Shown here one piece after another: positions 53,001 to 63,217 of a DNA stretch of 64,000 nt. A model generated the notes under the pieces. The model saw nothing but the letters and a program-made list of their open reading frames with translations. It ran no database searches and was not told where the DNA came from. Every line of letters begins with the position of its first letter. Within the stretch, counting starts at the first letter, position 1. The DNA is from G963556115 sp963667375 (GTDB lineage Bacteria; Planctomycetota; SZUA-567). The position numbers and the translations under genes are program-made. The DNA is taken from the NCBI GenBank assembly GCA_963667375.1, contig OY763323.1, positions 1-64,000 of the forward strand, written 5' to 3'.

Positions 53001-54453
53001 TGGCGCCGCCGCCTATAACACCCCGATAAACGGCAGATACGACCCGCCTCTGGGATTCATTCCCGAGGTTGCCCACACCTACGCCTATTTCGACAATAAC
53101 TACGGGATAATGAACGAACACCAGCTGCTTATCGGCGAATGCACCGACAAGGCCAAGGTGCATACCCTGCCCGAACCCGGCAAACGCATCATGTACTCCG
53201 CGGAACTGAGCCGTATCGCCCTGGAGCGGTGCAAAACCGCGCGGGAGGCGATAAAACTGATGGGTGAGCTGATCCGGGATTACGGTTATTACGGAACCGG
53301 TGAGACCCTGCTCGTCGGCGACACCAGGGAAGCCTGGGTCATGGAGATGTGCAGTTACGACCAGGACGGCACCGATGGCGTCTGGGTCGCCAAAAGAGTT
53401 CCTGACGACGGAATCTTCGTCGCGGCAAATCAGTTCCGCATCCGGGAAGTGCTCAAAGATGACCCGGACATGATGTATTCCGAGAACATCTTCGCCGTTG
53501 CCAAAGCCAAAGGCTGGTGGCGCGAGCAGGACGGAGAGCTTGACTTCACCAGAGTCTACGGTGACGGCGAGTTTCACCACCCGTATTATTCCAAGCGCCG
53601 GGTCTGGCGGGCCTTCAGCCTCTTTGCACCGTCACTGCAGCTGCCGGCGTGGGTCAAGGACGCCTATTCCCGTGAGTATCCCTTCAGTGTCAGACCGGAC
53701 GCGAAAATTGATCATTTCAATATCTTCCGGGTCTACCAGGATAATTATGAAGGCACCGAATTCGACCTGACCAAAGGGCTGGCGGCAGGACCCTTCGGCG
53801 ACCCCAACCGCTTCGAAGGCGGAGCGGAAGCTATCACGACCGACGGTCAGCTCAGTACCGTGCACGGCAATTTCGAACGCCCGATAAATATCTACCGCTG
53901 CGCCTACTCCTATGTCGCGCAGGCACGCGGCTGGCTGCCGGAGATCTTCGGCGGCAGACTCTTCTACGCGCCGGACCGGGCTGCCGCCTCAGCACTCTTC
54001 CCGCTGTATGCCGGCATCACCACCCTGCCGCCTGACTTCGAGATCGGGAATCTCCTGAAATTCGACCGCCAGAGTATCCCGATGACCTTCAATTACGTGG
54101 CAAACTACATCATGCTCAAGTATGACTACATGATACAGGATCTGCGCAAAGTCCGGGGAAAATTCGAGGGCGAGATGGTGGCCGACATGGCTCAAACCGA
54201 AGCCAAAGCGGCGGTGCTATATAAGGCAGGCAGAGAAGCCGATGCCAGAAAACTGCTGGACAGCCTGAGCGCGAAGTACGCGCAGAACCTGCTGCGCGCC
54301 TGGTGGGATCTCCATGATTATCTGTATATCACCTATGAAGACGGTTACATCAACACCCCGGAAGAGATCGGCAAACCGGTCTACTACCCCGCCTGGTGGC
54401 TCAAAGCCGTCGGCGTCCAGGGCAAACTCGAAAGCTACCAGAAACCCGAATAA
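52993..54453 (+). CDS. C69-family dipeptidase, 5'-truncated
   Basis: The frame is open from just after the stop at 52977 and homology starts near LGAAAYNTPINGRYDPPLGF, with IPEVAHTYAYFDNNYGIMNE HQ, GETLLVGDTREAWVMEM and the long C-terminal part QSIPMTFNYVANYIMLKYDY. Family members begin with a signal or propeptide and an N-terminal Cys nucleophile (C-T-x-x-x-V-G) about 50-60 residues earlier; that part is absent, so the piece would be inactive. An ATG at 53110 is only internal. Followed by a bidirectional terminator. Codon use matches the right-hand part of the window. Confidence 0.85.
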   Translation, partial: SSLGAAAYNTPINGRYDPPLGFIPEVAHTYAYFDNNYGIMNEHQLLIGECTDKAKVHTLPEPGKRIMYSAELSRIALERCKTAREAIKLMGELIRDYGYYGTGETLLVGDTREAWVMEMCSYDQDGTDGVWVAKRVPDDGIFVAANQFRIREVLKDDPDMMYSENIFAVAKAKGWWREQDGELDFTRVYGDGEFHHPYYSKRRVWRAFSLFAPSLQLPAWVKDAYSREYPFSVRPDAKIDHFNIFRVYQDNYEGTEFDLTKGLAAGPFGDPNRFEGGAEAITTDGQLSTVHGNFERPINIYRCAYSYVAQARGWLPEIFGGRLFYAPDRAAASALFPLYAGITTLPPDFEIGNLLKFDRQSIPMTFNYVANYIMLKYDYMIQDLRKVRGKFEGEMVADMAQTEAKAAVLYKAGREADARKLLDSLSAKYAQNLLRAWWDLHDYLYITYEDGYINTPEEIGKPVYYPAWWLKAVGVQGKLESYQKPE

Positions 54454-54502
54454 AATTCTTAAACAACATGACCACACTTTAAATTGACCGCAAACAGGTA
54501 AT

Positions 54503-54552
54503 AAAAAAAATCAGGGCCTCATTCAGAATAATGAGAGTCCTGATTATATTTT
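54503..54552. terminator. Bidirectional intrinsic terminator
   Basis: Stem AATCAGG (54509-54515)/CCTGATT (54539-54545) with inner CTCATT/AATGAG, A8 on the left and ATATTTT on the right, between convergent genes. Confidence 0.75.
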
Positions 54553-54708
54553 GATACCTCTATAAATAACCGTAATTTTCTATACTTCAATAATAAGAAT
54601 ACTGATAAACAATTGCTCCGTTTACCTAAATAAGAAGAAGTTCGTCAAATCCAAGACAAGTCAATACCGCAGCGGAGAAACAGCCATCACCGCGGTAATC
54701 GGCAACAC

Positions 54709-56841
54709 CTACAGATAAAGATTATAAGTCAGCTCATGCAGCTCGGCATAGTTGAGCGGGCGGTTGAGGTAACTGCCCTGCGCCGAATCACACTCCAGTT
54801 CCCGTACCATGCGGAACTGCTCCAGATTCTCGACCCCGCCGGCGATAACACTGAGATTGAGCGCCTTGGCGAGATTGATTATCGCCTTGGTGATCTCCAT
54901 ATTCTTCTCATTCTGCAGTCTGGAGATATAACTGCGGTCAATCTTGAGATTATTGATACTCGACCTTTCCACCGTGGAGAGCGCGGAATAACCGATACCA
55001 AAATCGTTGATACTGATACGCACCCCGTGCTGCTTGAGATGCTTGATGATATTGAAGGACCACTTGCTCTTGTCCAGAGCCGCGGTATCGGTAATATCGA
55101 TCATAATCATCTCACCGGTGATATTGAACTCACGCAGAGTCCGGGTGAAGACATTGATCAGATCCGGATCACTCAGCTGCTGCAGAGTCATATTGATTGA
55201 GATATAGAACCCGGTCTCGCGCAGCTGCGGCACCTGCTGCTGCAGGCTGCTGAGGGTCGCTCCGACTTTATTGAGAACCCAGTGCCCGATCGGCACCAGC
55301 ACCCCGGTATCATCAGCGATCGGCACCAGCACCTCGGGAGCCACCGAACCATAATCCGGATGTTCCCAGTGCAGCAGCGCCTCCACACCTTCAATAGTCA
55401 TAGTATTAATATTATATACCGGCTGATAATCAACATCAAATTCATTATTCTCAAATGCCGCCAGCAGCATGCCCTTCATCTGCGCCTGGATCTCATGTGA
55501 CATCAGCATCGACGGGGTAAAGAATTTATAGGCGCCGTGGGGACGGCGTTTACTCATACTCTTCGCCTCGTACATCGCCAGATCCGCGCGCAGGAGATAG
55601 TCATTGATATTATCCGCCTCCGAGACCACACCCAGACTGGCCGAGACCCGTACCGACTGCTCCTGAAGGGCGCAGCGTTTAGCGATAAGCTCACAGATAT
55701 CGCTGCAGAAGAGCTCGAGTTTTTCACGGTCACGGGTGTGCACGATAATAATGAATTCATCACCGCCGAGACGCCCGGTAAAGTCCGGCTCACAGATATG
55801 ACTGCGCAGGCTCTCAGCCACCTGCTGAAGCAGCATATCCCCGGCAAGATGCCCGTAATTATCATTCACATCCTTGAATTTATTGAGATCAAAGAGAATC
55901 AGACTCACCTCTTTACCCGCAGCGATACACTGCTCAAGCTCCTTGAGAAGGTAGGCACGGTTGGGCAGACCGGTAAGGGTATCATAATATGCCTGACGCA
56001 GAATACTCTGCCGGGACTTGTGCCGCTCAGTGATATCAAGCATCGTTATCAGCACATCCGCCGGACGGGAATCATCATTTAACAGAACATTTATCGTCAC
56101 TACTGCCATCACCTTGCTGCCGTTGCGGTGGCAGAGGGACATCTCTTCACTCAGGACCCGGGCTTCAGAGCTGTTGATAAGCTCCGCCAGCAGTTCGGTA
56201 TCGGGATAAAGCTCACGCACATCCATACCGAGCAGTTCCGGTGAAGTAAATCCAAGCATCGCGGCACAGCGGTCATTGCACTCGACAACCTTCCGGTCCC
56301 GCAGCAGCGCTATCCCTATCGGAGCGGTATCGAGTATTCCCTTGAGTTCACGGTTACTGCGGCGCAGTTCGAGCTCCACAGCCTTGATATATGAGATATC
56401 ACTCATACTTTCGCAGACATATGGCCGGTCATTGATATGAATAACACTGGCGTTCTTGAGCACCGGACGCATTTCACCGGACTGACAGCGCAGATGGCTG
56501 TCCTCACCGGCAGATTTCACTCCACCGTCCTCCCAGAACGGACAGCTCTTGGGGAAGTCCGCCTTACCGCAGATACGCTCACAGGTGCTGCCGACCAGCT
56601 CGTCCCGGCTAAACCCGGAGAGTTCGCAGAGGCGGTCGTTGACATCCCGGATGACATAGTCCTCGCCAATTATCACCACACCTTCAGCCACACTCTCAAA
56701 AAGAGCACGAAACCGCTGTTCACTGGCGACAAGAATATTCATTGATTCCTCGAGCGAATGCTTATCAGTCAGTTCGGCAGCAGACAGCAGCCTGCCGGAG
56801 CATTCTTCGGGTACGTGGATTATATGCCTGGGATTGATCAT
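54709..56841 (-). CDS. PAS-PAS-GGDEF-EAL protein with degenerate EAL domain
   Basis: 710 residues, no transmembrane segment. PAS domains at about 37-155 and 160-275; the first has CERICGKADFPKSCPF, a Cys-rich stretch. GGDEF domain: RLGGDEFIIIV near 355-365, active site intact, but the I-site RxxD is CEPD, so product inhibition is unlikely. The EAL domain keeps GVEALLHW and LKIDRSYI but has NDFG for DDFG, DIT for EIT and GGVE for EGVE, so phosphodiesterase activity is doubtful. It probably makes c-di-GMP and uses the EAL part as a binding or regulatory module. Confidence 0.9.
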   Translation of the reverse strand: MINPRHIIHVPEECSGRLLSAAELTDKHSLEESMNILVASEQRFRALFESVAEGVVIIGEDYVIRDVNDRLCELSGFSRDELVGSTCERICGKADFPKSCPFWEDGGVKSAGEDSHLRCQSGEMRPVLKNASVIHINDRPYVCESMSDISYIKAVELELRRSNRELKGILDTAPIGIALLRDRKVVECNDRCAAMLGFTSPELLGMDVRELYPDTELLAELINSSEARVLSEEMSLCHRNGSKVMAVVTINVLLNDDSRPADVLITMLDITERHKSRQSILRQAYYDTLTGLPNRAYLLKELEQCIAAGKEVSLILFDLNKFKDVNDNYGHLAGDMLLQQVAESLRSHICEPDFTGRLGGDEFIIIVHTRDREKLELFCSDICELIAKRCALQEQSVRVSASLGVVSEADNINDYLLRADLAMYEAKSMSKRRPHGAYKFFTPSMLMSHEIQAQMKGMLLAAFENNEFDVDYQPVYNINTMTIEGVEALLHWEHPDYGSVAPEVLVPIADDTGVLVPIGHWVLNKVGATLSSLQQQVPQLRETGFYISINMTLQQLSDPDLINVFTRTLREFNITGEMIMIDITDTAALDKSKWSFNIIKHLKQHGVRISINDFGIGYSALSTVERSSINNLKIDRSYISRLQNEKNMEITKAIINLAKALNLSVIAGGVENLEQFRMVRELECDSAQGSYLNRPLNYAELHELTYNLYL

Positions 56842-57311
56842 AATAATAACCTGGTTAAACCGCTACGACAGCGAATAAGATCCAGGGTAACTCAGCTACT
56901 GTAACTAATCCCCGACAACTCAAATTCTTTGAGGAAAATCATAGCTGCAATAACGTTAATCGTTACCTACTCAAGCTATGATACTCCAAGTAGTTCAGAA
57001 ATAAAAGTCCGATTTTTTAAAAATATTACCATATTCCGTCTGCTTTATTGTAATTCTGCAACATCTTCTTACATAATAACGGAACAATCGAAACATAAGG
57101 GAATTTTTACCAGCTATGGCTCATAAAAGCCCGCCATCGTATGTAAATATTTTTTTAAATAATTAGCCGTAATTTCACTGAATTTAAATAAATAATGTAC
57201 AAATACCCCTATACTCCGCTTCAGAAGGAGGCAATTACCGTCACCTGTGATCAAAATTCCGGATGAGCAGCTGAACATAAAGCGTCCGAAATGAGTATTT
57301 AACATAAATTC
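56842..57311. other. AT-rich intergenic region
   Basis: About 470 bp between the GGDEF gene start and a promoter. Probably holds the GGDEF promoter. No ORF or RNA recognised. Confidence 0.5.
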
Positions 57312-57340
57312 TTGACCCGCCGCAACCTTTGGGATAAAAT
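57312..57340 (+). promoter_or_regulatory. Sigma-70-type promoter of the lipoprotein gene
   Basis: TTGACC at 57312-57317, 17-bp spacer, TAAAAT at 57335-57340, 52 bp before the ATG at 57393. Confidence 0.65.
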
Positions 57341-57392
57341 GTCAGAATAAAATTTTTAAGCGGTCAGCAGGAACAGGAGCACCGGCAAAACC

Positions 57393-58067
57393 ATGCAGAA
57401 ATTTACGTTAAGCCTTATATTCTTCTTACTGGTACTGAGCACCGGCTGCACCCGGCAGGACTTCAATATCGCTGACAACCGCGATGTCGAGATCGGGGTG
57501 CTGCTGCGCAAGCAGTTCACTACAGATATATGTGAACACAGGATTTACCGGCATATACATATACTTCTTGATGGCAATGAGATTATGGGGTATAACACCG
57601 GCGTACAGCCCAGACCGATGTTTATCACCTATCTGCTGACCCATATTCCCGGTGAAGTACGCAACTACCAGGATCTGATCGGTATCCGCGAGCATTATAT
57701 CAACGCGGATGTCGCCCGGGATACCGTCTATCATGGCAAACCCGGCTACAGGATGGTTACCGACTGGGTGCGCTTCAAGGTCAGCCGCGAGCAGGCGGAC
57801 AGACTCCGCGCGGCCTGGTATGAGATGCGTCAGAACCCGCCGCAGTTCCGGCTCTGGGGTGATAATTGCGCCTCACGGCTTGCCGAAAACTTTGTCGCCG
57901 CCGGAATACTGCCGCCCGGGCTTCCCGGATTTGACCGGCCGGAAGCCGTACTCAAGCAGCTGCGAAAGTACTATCCCGACCTGACACTCGACACCGGTTA
58001 TTTCGGTATTGATGCCGAGCATAATATCACATTTATCCCCCTTGATAAAGAGTGCAGCGCCGAATAG
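57393..58067 (+). CDS. Lipoprotein of unknown function
   Basis: 224 residues. Lipobox LVLSTGC (Cys19). The domain has RIYRHIHILLDGNEIMGYNT, YLLTHIPGEVRNYQDLIGI and later RLWGDNCASRLAENFVAAGI. A His first and an NC motif later suggest a permuted NlpC/P60-like papain fold, as in YiiX-type enzymes, but this is weak. AGGAG precedes the start. Codon use and promoter match the right part of the window. Likely anchored to a membrane facing the periplasm. Confidence 0.6.
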   Translation: MQKFTLSLIFFLLVLSTGCTRQDFNIADNRDVEIGVLLRKQFTTDICEHRIYRHIHILLDGNEIMGYNTGVQPRPMFITYLLTHIPGEVRNYQDLIGIREHYINADVARDTVYHGKPGYRMVTDWVRFKVSREQADRLRAAWYEMRQNPPQFRLWGDNCASRLAENFVAAGILPPGLPGFDRPEAVLKQLRKYYPDLTLDTGYFGIDAEHNITFIPLDKECSAE

Positions 58068-58454
58068 AATAGAAAAAAAAGATTATAGCATCCAGCCGCC
58101 GACAACGGCACAGCCGAGAGGAACAGACAGTGAGATTCAGAGACTCCAACCCGCCACGCATAACCCTTCACTCCGACCCCCGCAGTCACGGAGGTGCAGC
58201 CCAGTATTCAGCGCAGAAAATAATTCACATCAAGCTGGAGTACCCGACCTCACAAGCCCGACGTTATTTCCGCAGCACACCCTTGCAAATCTGCCCTGAA
58301 AATCTACACTTGCCCAGATAGAGCGCAGTCAGCGTAAGTGCTGAAATAAAAATGCTGCCGCCGCTGAAATACCAGCGCAAAAAAAACTTGCCGCTGTATA
58401 ATAGGCAGCAGGGTTTCTAACGTACCTGAGAGTACTGATAAGGATTGAAGCAGA
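58068..58454. other. Intergenic region before argJ
   Basis: No convincing ORF. TATAAT at 58397-58402 may be the argJ -10 element; no clear -35 at the right spacing. Confidence 0.4.
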
Positions 58455-59639
58455 ATGAAGAATATTTTAAACCATGTTTCCGGCTTTCAGATCAAAGCTG
58501 TCAAAGCCGGCATCAAAGCCTCCGGCAAGCTTGATCTGGGAATGATCATTGCCGAGAAGGATGCGGTTGCCGCCGGGGTCTTCACCCAGTCAAAGGTTGT
58601 AGCCGCACCGGTCACTATCTCCCGCGAGGTGCTGGCGACCAATCCGGAGCATATCCGGGCGATTATTGTCAACGCCGGCAATGCCAACGCCTGCACCGGT
58701 GCCGAGGGTCTGGCAAATGCCCGCAGTATCGCAGCAGCGGCAGCGGCAACCATCGGCGCAGCAGCCGGACAGATTCTCCAGTGTTCCACCGGCATCATCG
58801 GTGAACAGATGCCGATGGCCAAATATCTCGGCGGTATCGAGACCCTCCGTAATACCGGGGGCGAGATGGGAGCGGAGTTCACCGAAGCTATCCTGACTAC
58901 CGATCTGGTAAAGAAGGAAGCCTCCAGCGAACTCCTCGGCGGCAGCATAGCCGGAGTCTGCAAGGGCAGCGGTATGATCGCACCGAATATGGCGACAATG
59001 CTCGGCTTCGTGCTGACCGATATCAATATTTCTCAGCCACTGCTGCAGCAGGCGCTGAGCACCGTGGTTCCGCTCACCTTCAATGCCGTTACCGTCGACA
59101 GCGACACCTCGACCAACGACACCGTTCTCCTGCTCAGCAGCTGCCTGCAGGGTCCGGAGATAACCAGCGACCAGAGCAGCGAATACCGGCAGTTCACAGC
59201 CGGACTGCAGGAGGTGTGCTTCTCCCTTGCCGAGCAGATCGCGCGTGACGGCGAAGGCGCCACCAAGATCGTCCGGGTAAAGATCAGAGGCGCCGCCAGT
59301 GAGAGCGATGCCAGAGTTGCCGCCAGAACCGTTGCCGAAAGTCCGCTGGTCAAGACCGCGATGTTCGGCTGCGACCCGAACTGGGGCCGGGTAATTGCGG
59401 CTCTGGGACGCAGCGGCTGCGCTCTGGAGGAGAGCCGTACCGATATCTTCCTCTGCGGCGAACTGCTGCTGAGCCGGGGTGTACCACAGAAGTTCAATGC
59501 CAAAGAGGTGTCAGCGCTGATGCAGGCAAAAGACATCACCATTACCGCCGATCTCAATCTTGGCGACTCCGAGATGACGATGCTGACCTGCGACTACTCG
59601 TATGAATACATCAAGATCAACGCCGAGTACCATACCTGA
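58455..59639 (+). CDS. argJ: Glutamate N-acetyltransferase / ornithine acetyltransferase ArgJ
   Basis: 394 residues. Autocleavage between Ala and the N-terminal nucleophile T181 in APNMATMLGF gives the alpha and beta chains. The family blocks GVFTQSKVVAAPV, IIVNAGNANACTG and MFGCDPNWGRVIAALGRSG are present. It transfers acetyl from N-acetylornithine to glutamate (and maybe from acetyl-CoA) in arginine biosynthesis. No other arg genes adjoin. An inverted repeat follows downstream. Confidence 0.95.
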   Translation: MKNILNHVSGFQIKAVKAGIKASGKLDLGMIIAEKDAVAAGVFTQSKVVAAPVTISREVLATNPEHIRAIIVNAGNANACTGAEGLANARSIAAAAAATIGAAAGQILQCSTGIIGEQMPMAKYLGGIETLRNTGGEMGAEFTEAILTTDLVKKEASSELLGGSIAGVCKGSGMIAPNMATMLGFVLTDINISQPLLQQALSTVVPLTFNAVTVDSDTSTNDTVLLLSSCLQGPEITSDQSSEYRQFTAGLQEVCFSLAEQIARDGEGATKIVRVKIRGAASESDARVAARTVAESPLVKTAMFGCDPNWGRVIAALGRSGCALEESRTDIFLCGELLLSRGVPQKFNAKEVSALMQAKDITITADLNLGDSEMTMLTCDYSYEYIKINAEYHT

Positions 59640-59689
59640 TACCAGTTCCAAAACCCGCGACACAAAGTAAGACCTATGTTATTTTGCAG

Positions 59690-59739
59690 CTGCCGCTTTT
59701 CACATTTTTCCGGTGATTTCCAGCATTTTAAAGCGGCAG
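59690..59739. repeat. Inverted repeat after argJ, possible terminator
   Basis: CTGCCGCTTT (59690-59699) pairs with AAAGCGGCAG (59730-59739), with a 30-nt loop. An AT-rich run with many Ts follows within 45 bp. Confidence 0.5.
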
Positions 59740-60541
59740 TATTGCTAAAATGCTAAAGGCTATTTTAGTTATTTTAGTTTTTTTAAGTTACAAATGACCA
59801 ATAACATACCTGTCATTTGACAATATTGTAAAACTCTTTACTTGAATAAGTTATAACAGACAAAAACAGGTTTTCCAAATTTTATCCACATTGCATTATA
59901 ACTAGTAAAAAACAACTAAATACCCACGCAAATGATAACTAAATGAAAACTCATTATTGACGATTTTTTTATTAATGCTCTAAAAAATATTATCCTTATA
60001 TTTACACTGACGCAAAGCCCTGTTAAAAGAGAAAAATTTACCGAAATACCGGAAATTAATAGAAGTAACATACGCATCTAACATATTAAAATATAATATA
60101 ATAATTGTGCTATAGGCAATTTCAATGTAAATAAATTGCAAGTTTTTTAAAAATTAAAGTTTGACTATCGGCAAATCTACGGTAAGCTAAAGTATCTTTA
60201 AGTTAAGTGAGCTTAAATAAAAGCTGATTCCTTAAATTTTTATTTAGGATTTAGTTTTTTCCGGTTCAGCGACATTTTACTTGGCAGCGGGGAGTTTTTA
60301 CTGCCACTGAGAAGCCGGGATTGATACAGAGGTTTTATAACTGTGGGTACCATGGAGTGCTGTCAAGCCGGGCATTGAATTATTCCCTGGCTTTTACGCT
60401 GTCCTGATCATCAGTTATGAAATTGTTTGAAATTTAATTTATTTTTTATTTATTATTATAATAGTAATTGTTTTATTCTGGGCGGTTAAAAATACCGCAT
60501 TAAATTCTTGTTGTTTGTTTTTGGAAATGAGGTGAATTCTT
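59740..60541. other. AT-rich intergenic region upstream of rbsB
   Basis: About 800 bp, markedly AT-rich, no ORF. It must hold the promoter of the ribose-type operon. TTGACT at ~60162 and TATAAT near 60455 are seen but I cannot pair them with confidence. Confidence 0.45.
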
Positions 60542-61471
60542 ATGAAACTCAGTAAATTCCTTGTTGCTCTCGTAGCTGTAATCGCACTGGTTGCTACTTC
60601 TGCCAATGCAAAAGAACTCAAAAAGGTCGGTGTAACTATGCAGACACTCGCCAACCCATTCTTCGTAGAGATGGTTGACGGTGCTACTGAAGCCGCCAAG
60701 AAGATCAACCCTGACTGCCAGATCATTTCACTATCAGGTGATAATGACCTCGGTAAGCAGATTGGTCAGATTGACAACCTGGTTGCAGGTGGTTGTGACA
60801 TCATCGTGCTCAACGCATGTAACACAGACGGTGTTGGTCCTGCTGTTCAGCGCGCACGTGACGCTGGCGTAGTTGTAATCGCTGCTGACGTTGCTGCAAA
60901 GAACGCAAATCTATGTATTCAGTCAGATAACTGGCAGGCAGGCCGTCAGGCTGGTCAGTTCATCGCAGATCAGCTCAAGGGCAAGGGCAACCTGGTTATC
61001 ATCACCGGCGACCCTGTATCTGCAGTTACCGGCCGTGTTGGCGGATGTATGGAAATACTCAAGAAGTACCCTGACATCAAAGTTATCAGTGACGACCAGA
61101 ATGGTAAGGGTCAGCGCGATATCAGTCTTGACCTCATGACCAACATCCTTACTGCTTTTGACCAGATTGACGCAGTATTCTGTATCAACGACCCATCAGC
61201 AATCGGTGCAGCTCTTGCTATCAAGCAGGCTGGTCGTACAGACGAAATGTTCGTAGTTGGTGTTGACGGTTCTAAGGATGCTATCACTGAAATGAAGCGC
61301 GATGGTTCTATCTTCCTCGCTACTCCAGCTCAGACTCCACGTCAGATGGCTATGGAAGGTGTTAAGCTCGGTTATGATATCATGAACGGTAAGGACGCTC
61401 CATCAGAACAGATTCTTTACCCTGTTAAACTTATCACCAAGGACAACATGGATTCTTACAAGCCTTGGTAG
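60542..61471 (+). CDS. rbsB: Ribose-type sugar ABC transporter substrate-binding protein
   Basis: 309 residues with a Sec signal peptide (MKLSKFLVALVAVIALVATS-ANA). Periplasmic-binding protein, type 1 fold: GVTMQTLANPFFVEMVDGAT, ISLSGDNDLGKQIGQIDNLV, NWQAGRQAG, FCINDPSAIGAALAIKQAG, VGVDGSK. Expected to deliver ribose or a similar sugar to the RbsA/RbsC importer. GAGGTGAATTCTT precedes the start. Codon use is strongly biased (GGT, GTT, CAG), typical of a highly expressed gene. The sugar is not proven. Confidence 0.88.
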   Translation: MKLSKFLVALVAVIALVATSANAKELKKVGVTMQTLANPFFVEMVDGATEAAKKINPDCQIISLSGDNDLGKQIGQIDNLVAGGCDIIVLNACNTDGVGPAVQRARDAGVVVIAADVAAKNANLCIQSDNWQAGRQAGQFIADQLKGKGNLVIITGDPVSAVTGRVGGCMEILKKYPDIKVISDDQNGKGQRDISLDLMTNILTAFDQIDAVFCINDPSAIGAALAIKQAGRTDEMFVVGVDGSKDAITEMKRDGSIFLATPAQTPRQMAMEGVKLGYDIMNGKDAPSEQILYPVKLITKDNMDSYKPW

Positions 61472-61523
61472 TAAAAAGCTGATATCTTTGTAAAGATATA
61501 AGTTAAAGAAAAAATAACCTACT

Positions 61524-61586
61524 CTTATACGCGGCGGCAGGAATATTATTTATCCCTTAAAAAACACCATAAGCCGCCCGTATAAG
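61524..61586 (+). promoter_or_regulatory. Stem-loop between rbsB and rbsA
   Basis: CTTATACGCGGCGG (61524-61537) pairs with CCGCCCGTATAAG (61574-61586) with one bulge. Such intercistronic hairpins stabilise or attenuate so that the binding protein is made in excess over the ATPase; role inferred. Confidence 0.6.
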
Positions 61587-61614
61587 GGTAAAATACAAGC
61601 AAGTTGGAAGAATT

Positions 61615-63165
61615 ATGTCTAAAATAACTCATAAAATTGAAGCAAACCATATCTCAAAGACCTTCCCGGGGGTAAAAGCACTCATAGATGTATCGGTCTT
61701 TCTGGACAAGGGTGAGCTACTCTCAATCGTTGGTGAGAACGGCGCAGGAAAGAGTACTCTGATGAAGATTCTCGCCGGTGTCTACACTAAAGATGAAGGC
61801 ATGGGTGAAATTCTGGTTGACGGTCAGCCCGTTGACATCAAAATCCCCCGCGACGCACTGGATCACGGCATCAGTATTATCCACCAGGAGCTCTCAGTAG
61901 CGACAGACATCACCGTTGCCGAGAACATCTACATGGGTAGAGAACCACTGGTCGGCGGCATATTCGTTGACCGTCACAAACTATTCGCTGATACCGCCAA
62001 GGTACTCAAGGAGATCGAAGCTCCTTTCAAAGCGACTGATTATCCAAAAACTCTGAGTATTGCCGAACAGCAGGTACTCGAGATCGCCAAGGCTATCAGT
62101 CAGAACAGTGATGTCATTATTATGGATGAGCCTACCGCGTCTCTGAGTGAGACCGAGATGGAGCATCTGTTCAATCTAATCCACAGATTAAAAGCCCGTG
62201 GAATATCCATCATTTACATCTCCCACCGTCTGAAGGAGGTTGTAGAACTCTCAGACCGGGTGGTAGTACTCCGTGACGGCGCACATGTTGCGACCATGGA
62301 GAAGGATGAAATCAATGAAAAAGACATGGTTGCGCACATGGTAGGTCGTAGCCTTACCGAATATTACGGTGAACTTGAGCTTGTTCCGAGTAGCGAAAAT
62401 GTCATGGAGGTCAGAGACCTTAATGACGGTCACTTTGTCAACAATGTCAGCTTCGACCTGAAGAAGGGTGAGATCCTCGGCTTCGCCGGACTTGTCGGTG
62501 CCGGCCGTTCAGAGATTGCCAAAATGATCTTTGGTATAGACAAGAAGACCAGCGGCGAGATAAAGCTTGAAGGCAAGACACTGAATATTAACGACCCGAT
62601 CGTAGCCATTTCAAACGGTATATCCTATCTTACCGAGGACCGTAAGAGTCTGGGACTCTTCCTGGACATGTCCTCAGCGGATAATATCAGTCTGAATATG
62701 CTCCGAAAGATCTCCAGCGGCGGATTTATCAGCGGCAACTCCAGCAGAAGATTCTCCAAGGATTACATCAACAATTTGAAGATCAGACTTGCTTCACCAG
62801 AGACCAAAGCCAGAGAGCTTTCAGGTGGTAACCAGCAGAAACTGCTGATATCACGTATGATCTCAACCTCACCGAAGGTACTCATCATGGATGAGCCTAC
62901 CCGTGGTGTAGACGTCGGTGCCAAGAGTGAAATATATAAGATTATTGAACGACTCGTAGAGTCCGGGGAGATGTCGGTTATTATGATCTCCAGCGAACTT
63001 CCTGAGCTTATCGGTCTGTCAACCAGAGTACTGGTTATCCGTGACGGTACCATTGTTCACGAGATAGATGACAAGAAAGATATCACTCAGGAAAATATCA
63101 TGGCTTATGCCGCAGGTATGACCGCGCCCGATTACAAATATCAAGATAAGCTTACAAATGTATAA
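61615..63165 (+). CDS. rbsA: Sugar ABC transporter ATP-binding protein with two NBDs
   Basis: 516 residues, two fused nucleotide-binding domains. NBD1: Walker A GENGAGKST (40-48), signature TLSIAEQQ (degenerate, normal for RbsA), Walker B VIIMDEPTASL. NBD2: P-loop GLVGAGRSE (degenerate), signature ELSGGNQQK, Walker B VLIMDEPTRGVDVG. The complex with RbsC drives import. Start ATG 61615, 28 bp after the stem-loop. Confidence 0.94.
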   Translation: MSKITHKIEANHISKTFPGVKALIDVSVFLDKGELLSIVGENGAGKSTLMKILAGVYTKDEGMGEILVDGQPVDIKIPRDALDHGISIIHQELSVATDITVAENIYMGREPLVGGIFVDRHKLFADTAKVLKEIEAPFKATDYPKTLSIAEQQVLEIAKAISQNSDVIIMDEPTASLSETEMEHLFNLIHRLKARGISIIYISHRLKEVVELSDRVVVLRDGAHVATMEKDEINEKDMVAHMVGRSLTEYYGELELVPSSENVMEVRDLNDGHFVNNVSFDLKKGEILGFAGLVGAGRSEIAKMIFGIDKKTSGEIKLEGKTLNINDPIVAISNGISYLTEDRKSLGLFLDMSSADNISLNMLRKISSGGFISGNSSRRFSKDYINNLKIRLASPETKARELSGGNQQKLLISRMISTSPKVLIMDEPTRGVDVGAKSEIYKIIERLVESGEMSVIMISSELPELIGLSTRVLVIRDGTIVHEIDDKKDITQENIMAYAAGMTAPDYKYQDKLTNV

Positions 63166-63217
63166 GATAACAGCATAGCTGCTGTCAATACTCTGGAGAA
63201 GGAAGAAAGAAAAATAA

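Noticed and set aside
58130..58321. Short overlapping ORFs before argJ
   Set aside because: No ribosome site, low coding character, mutually overlapping frames.
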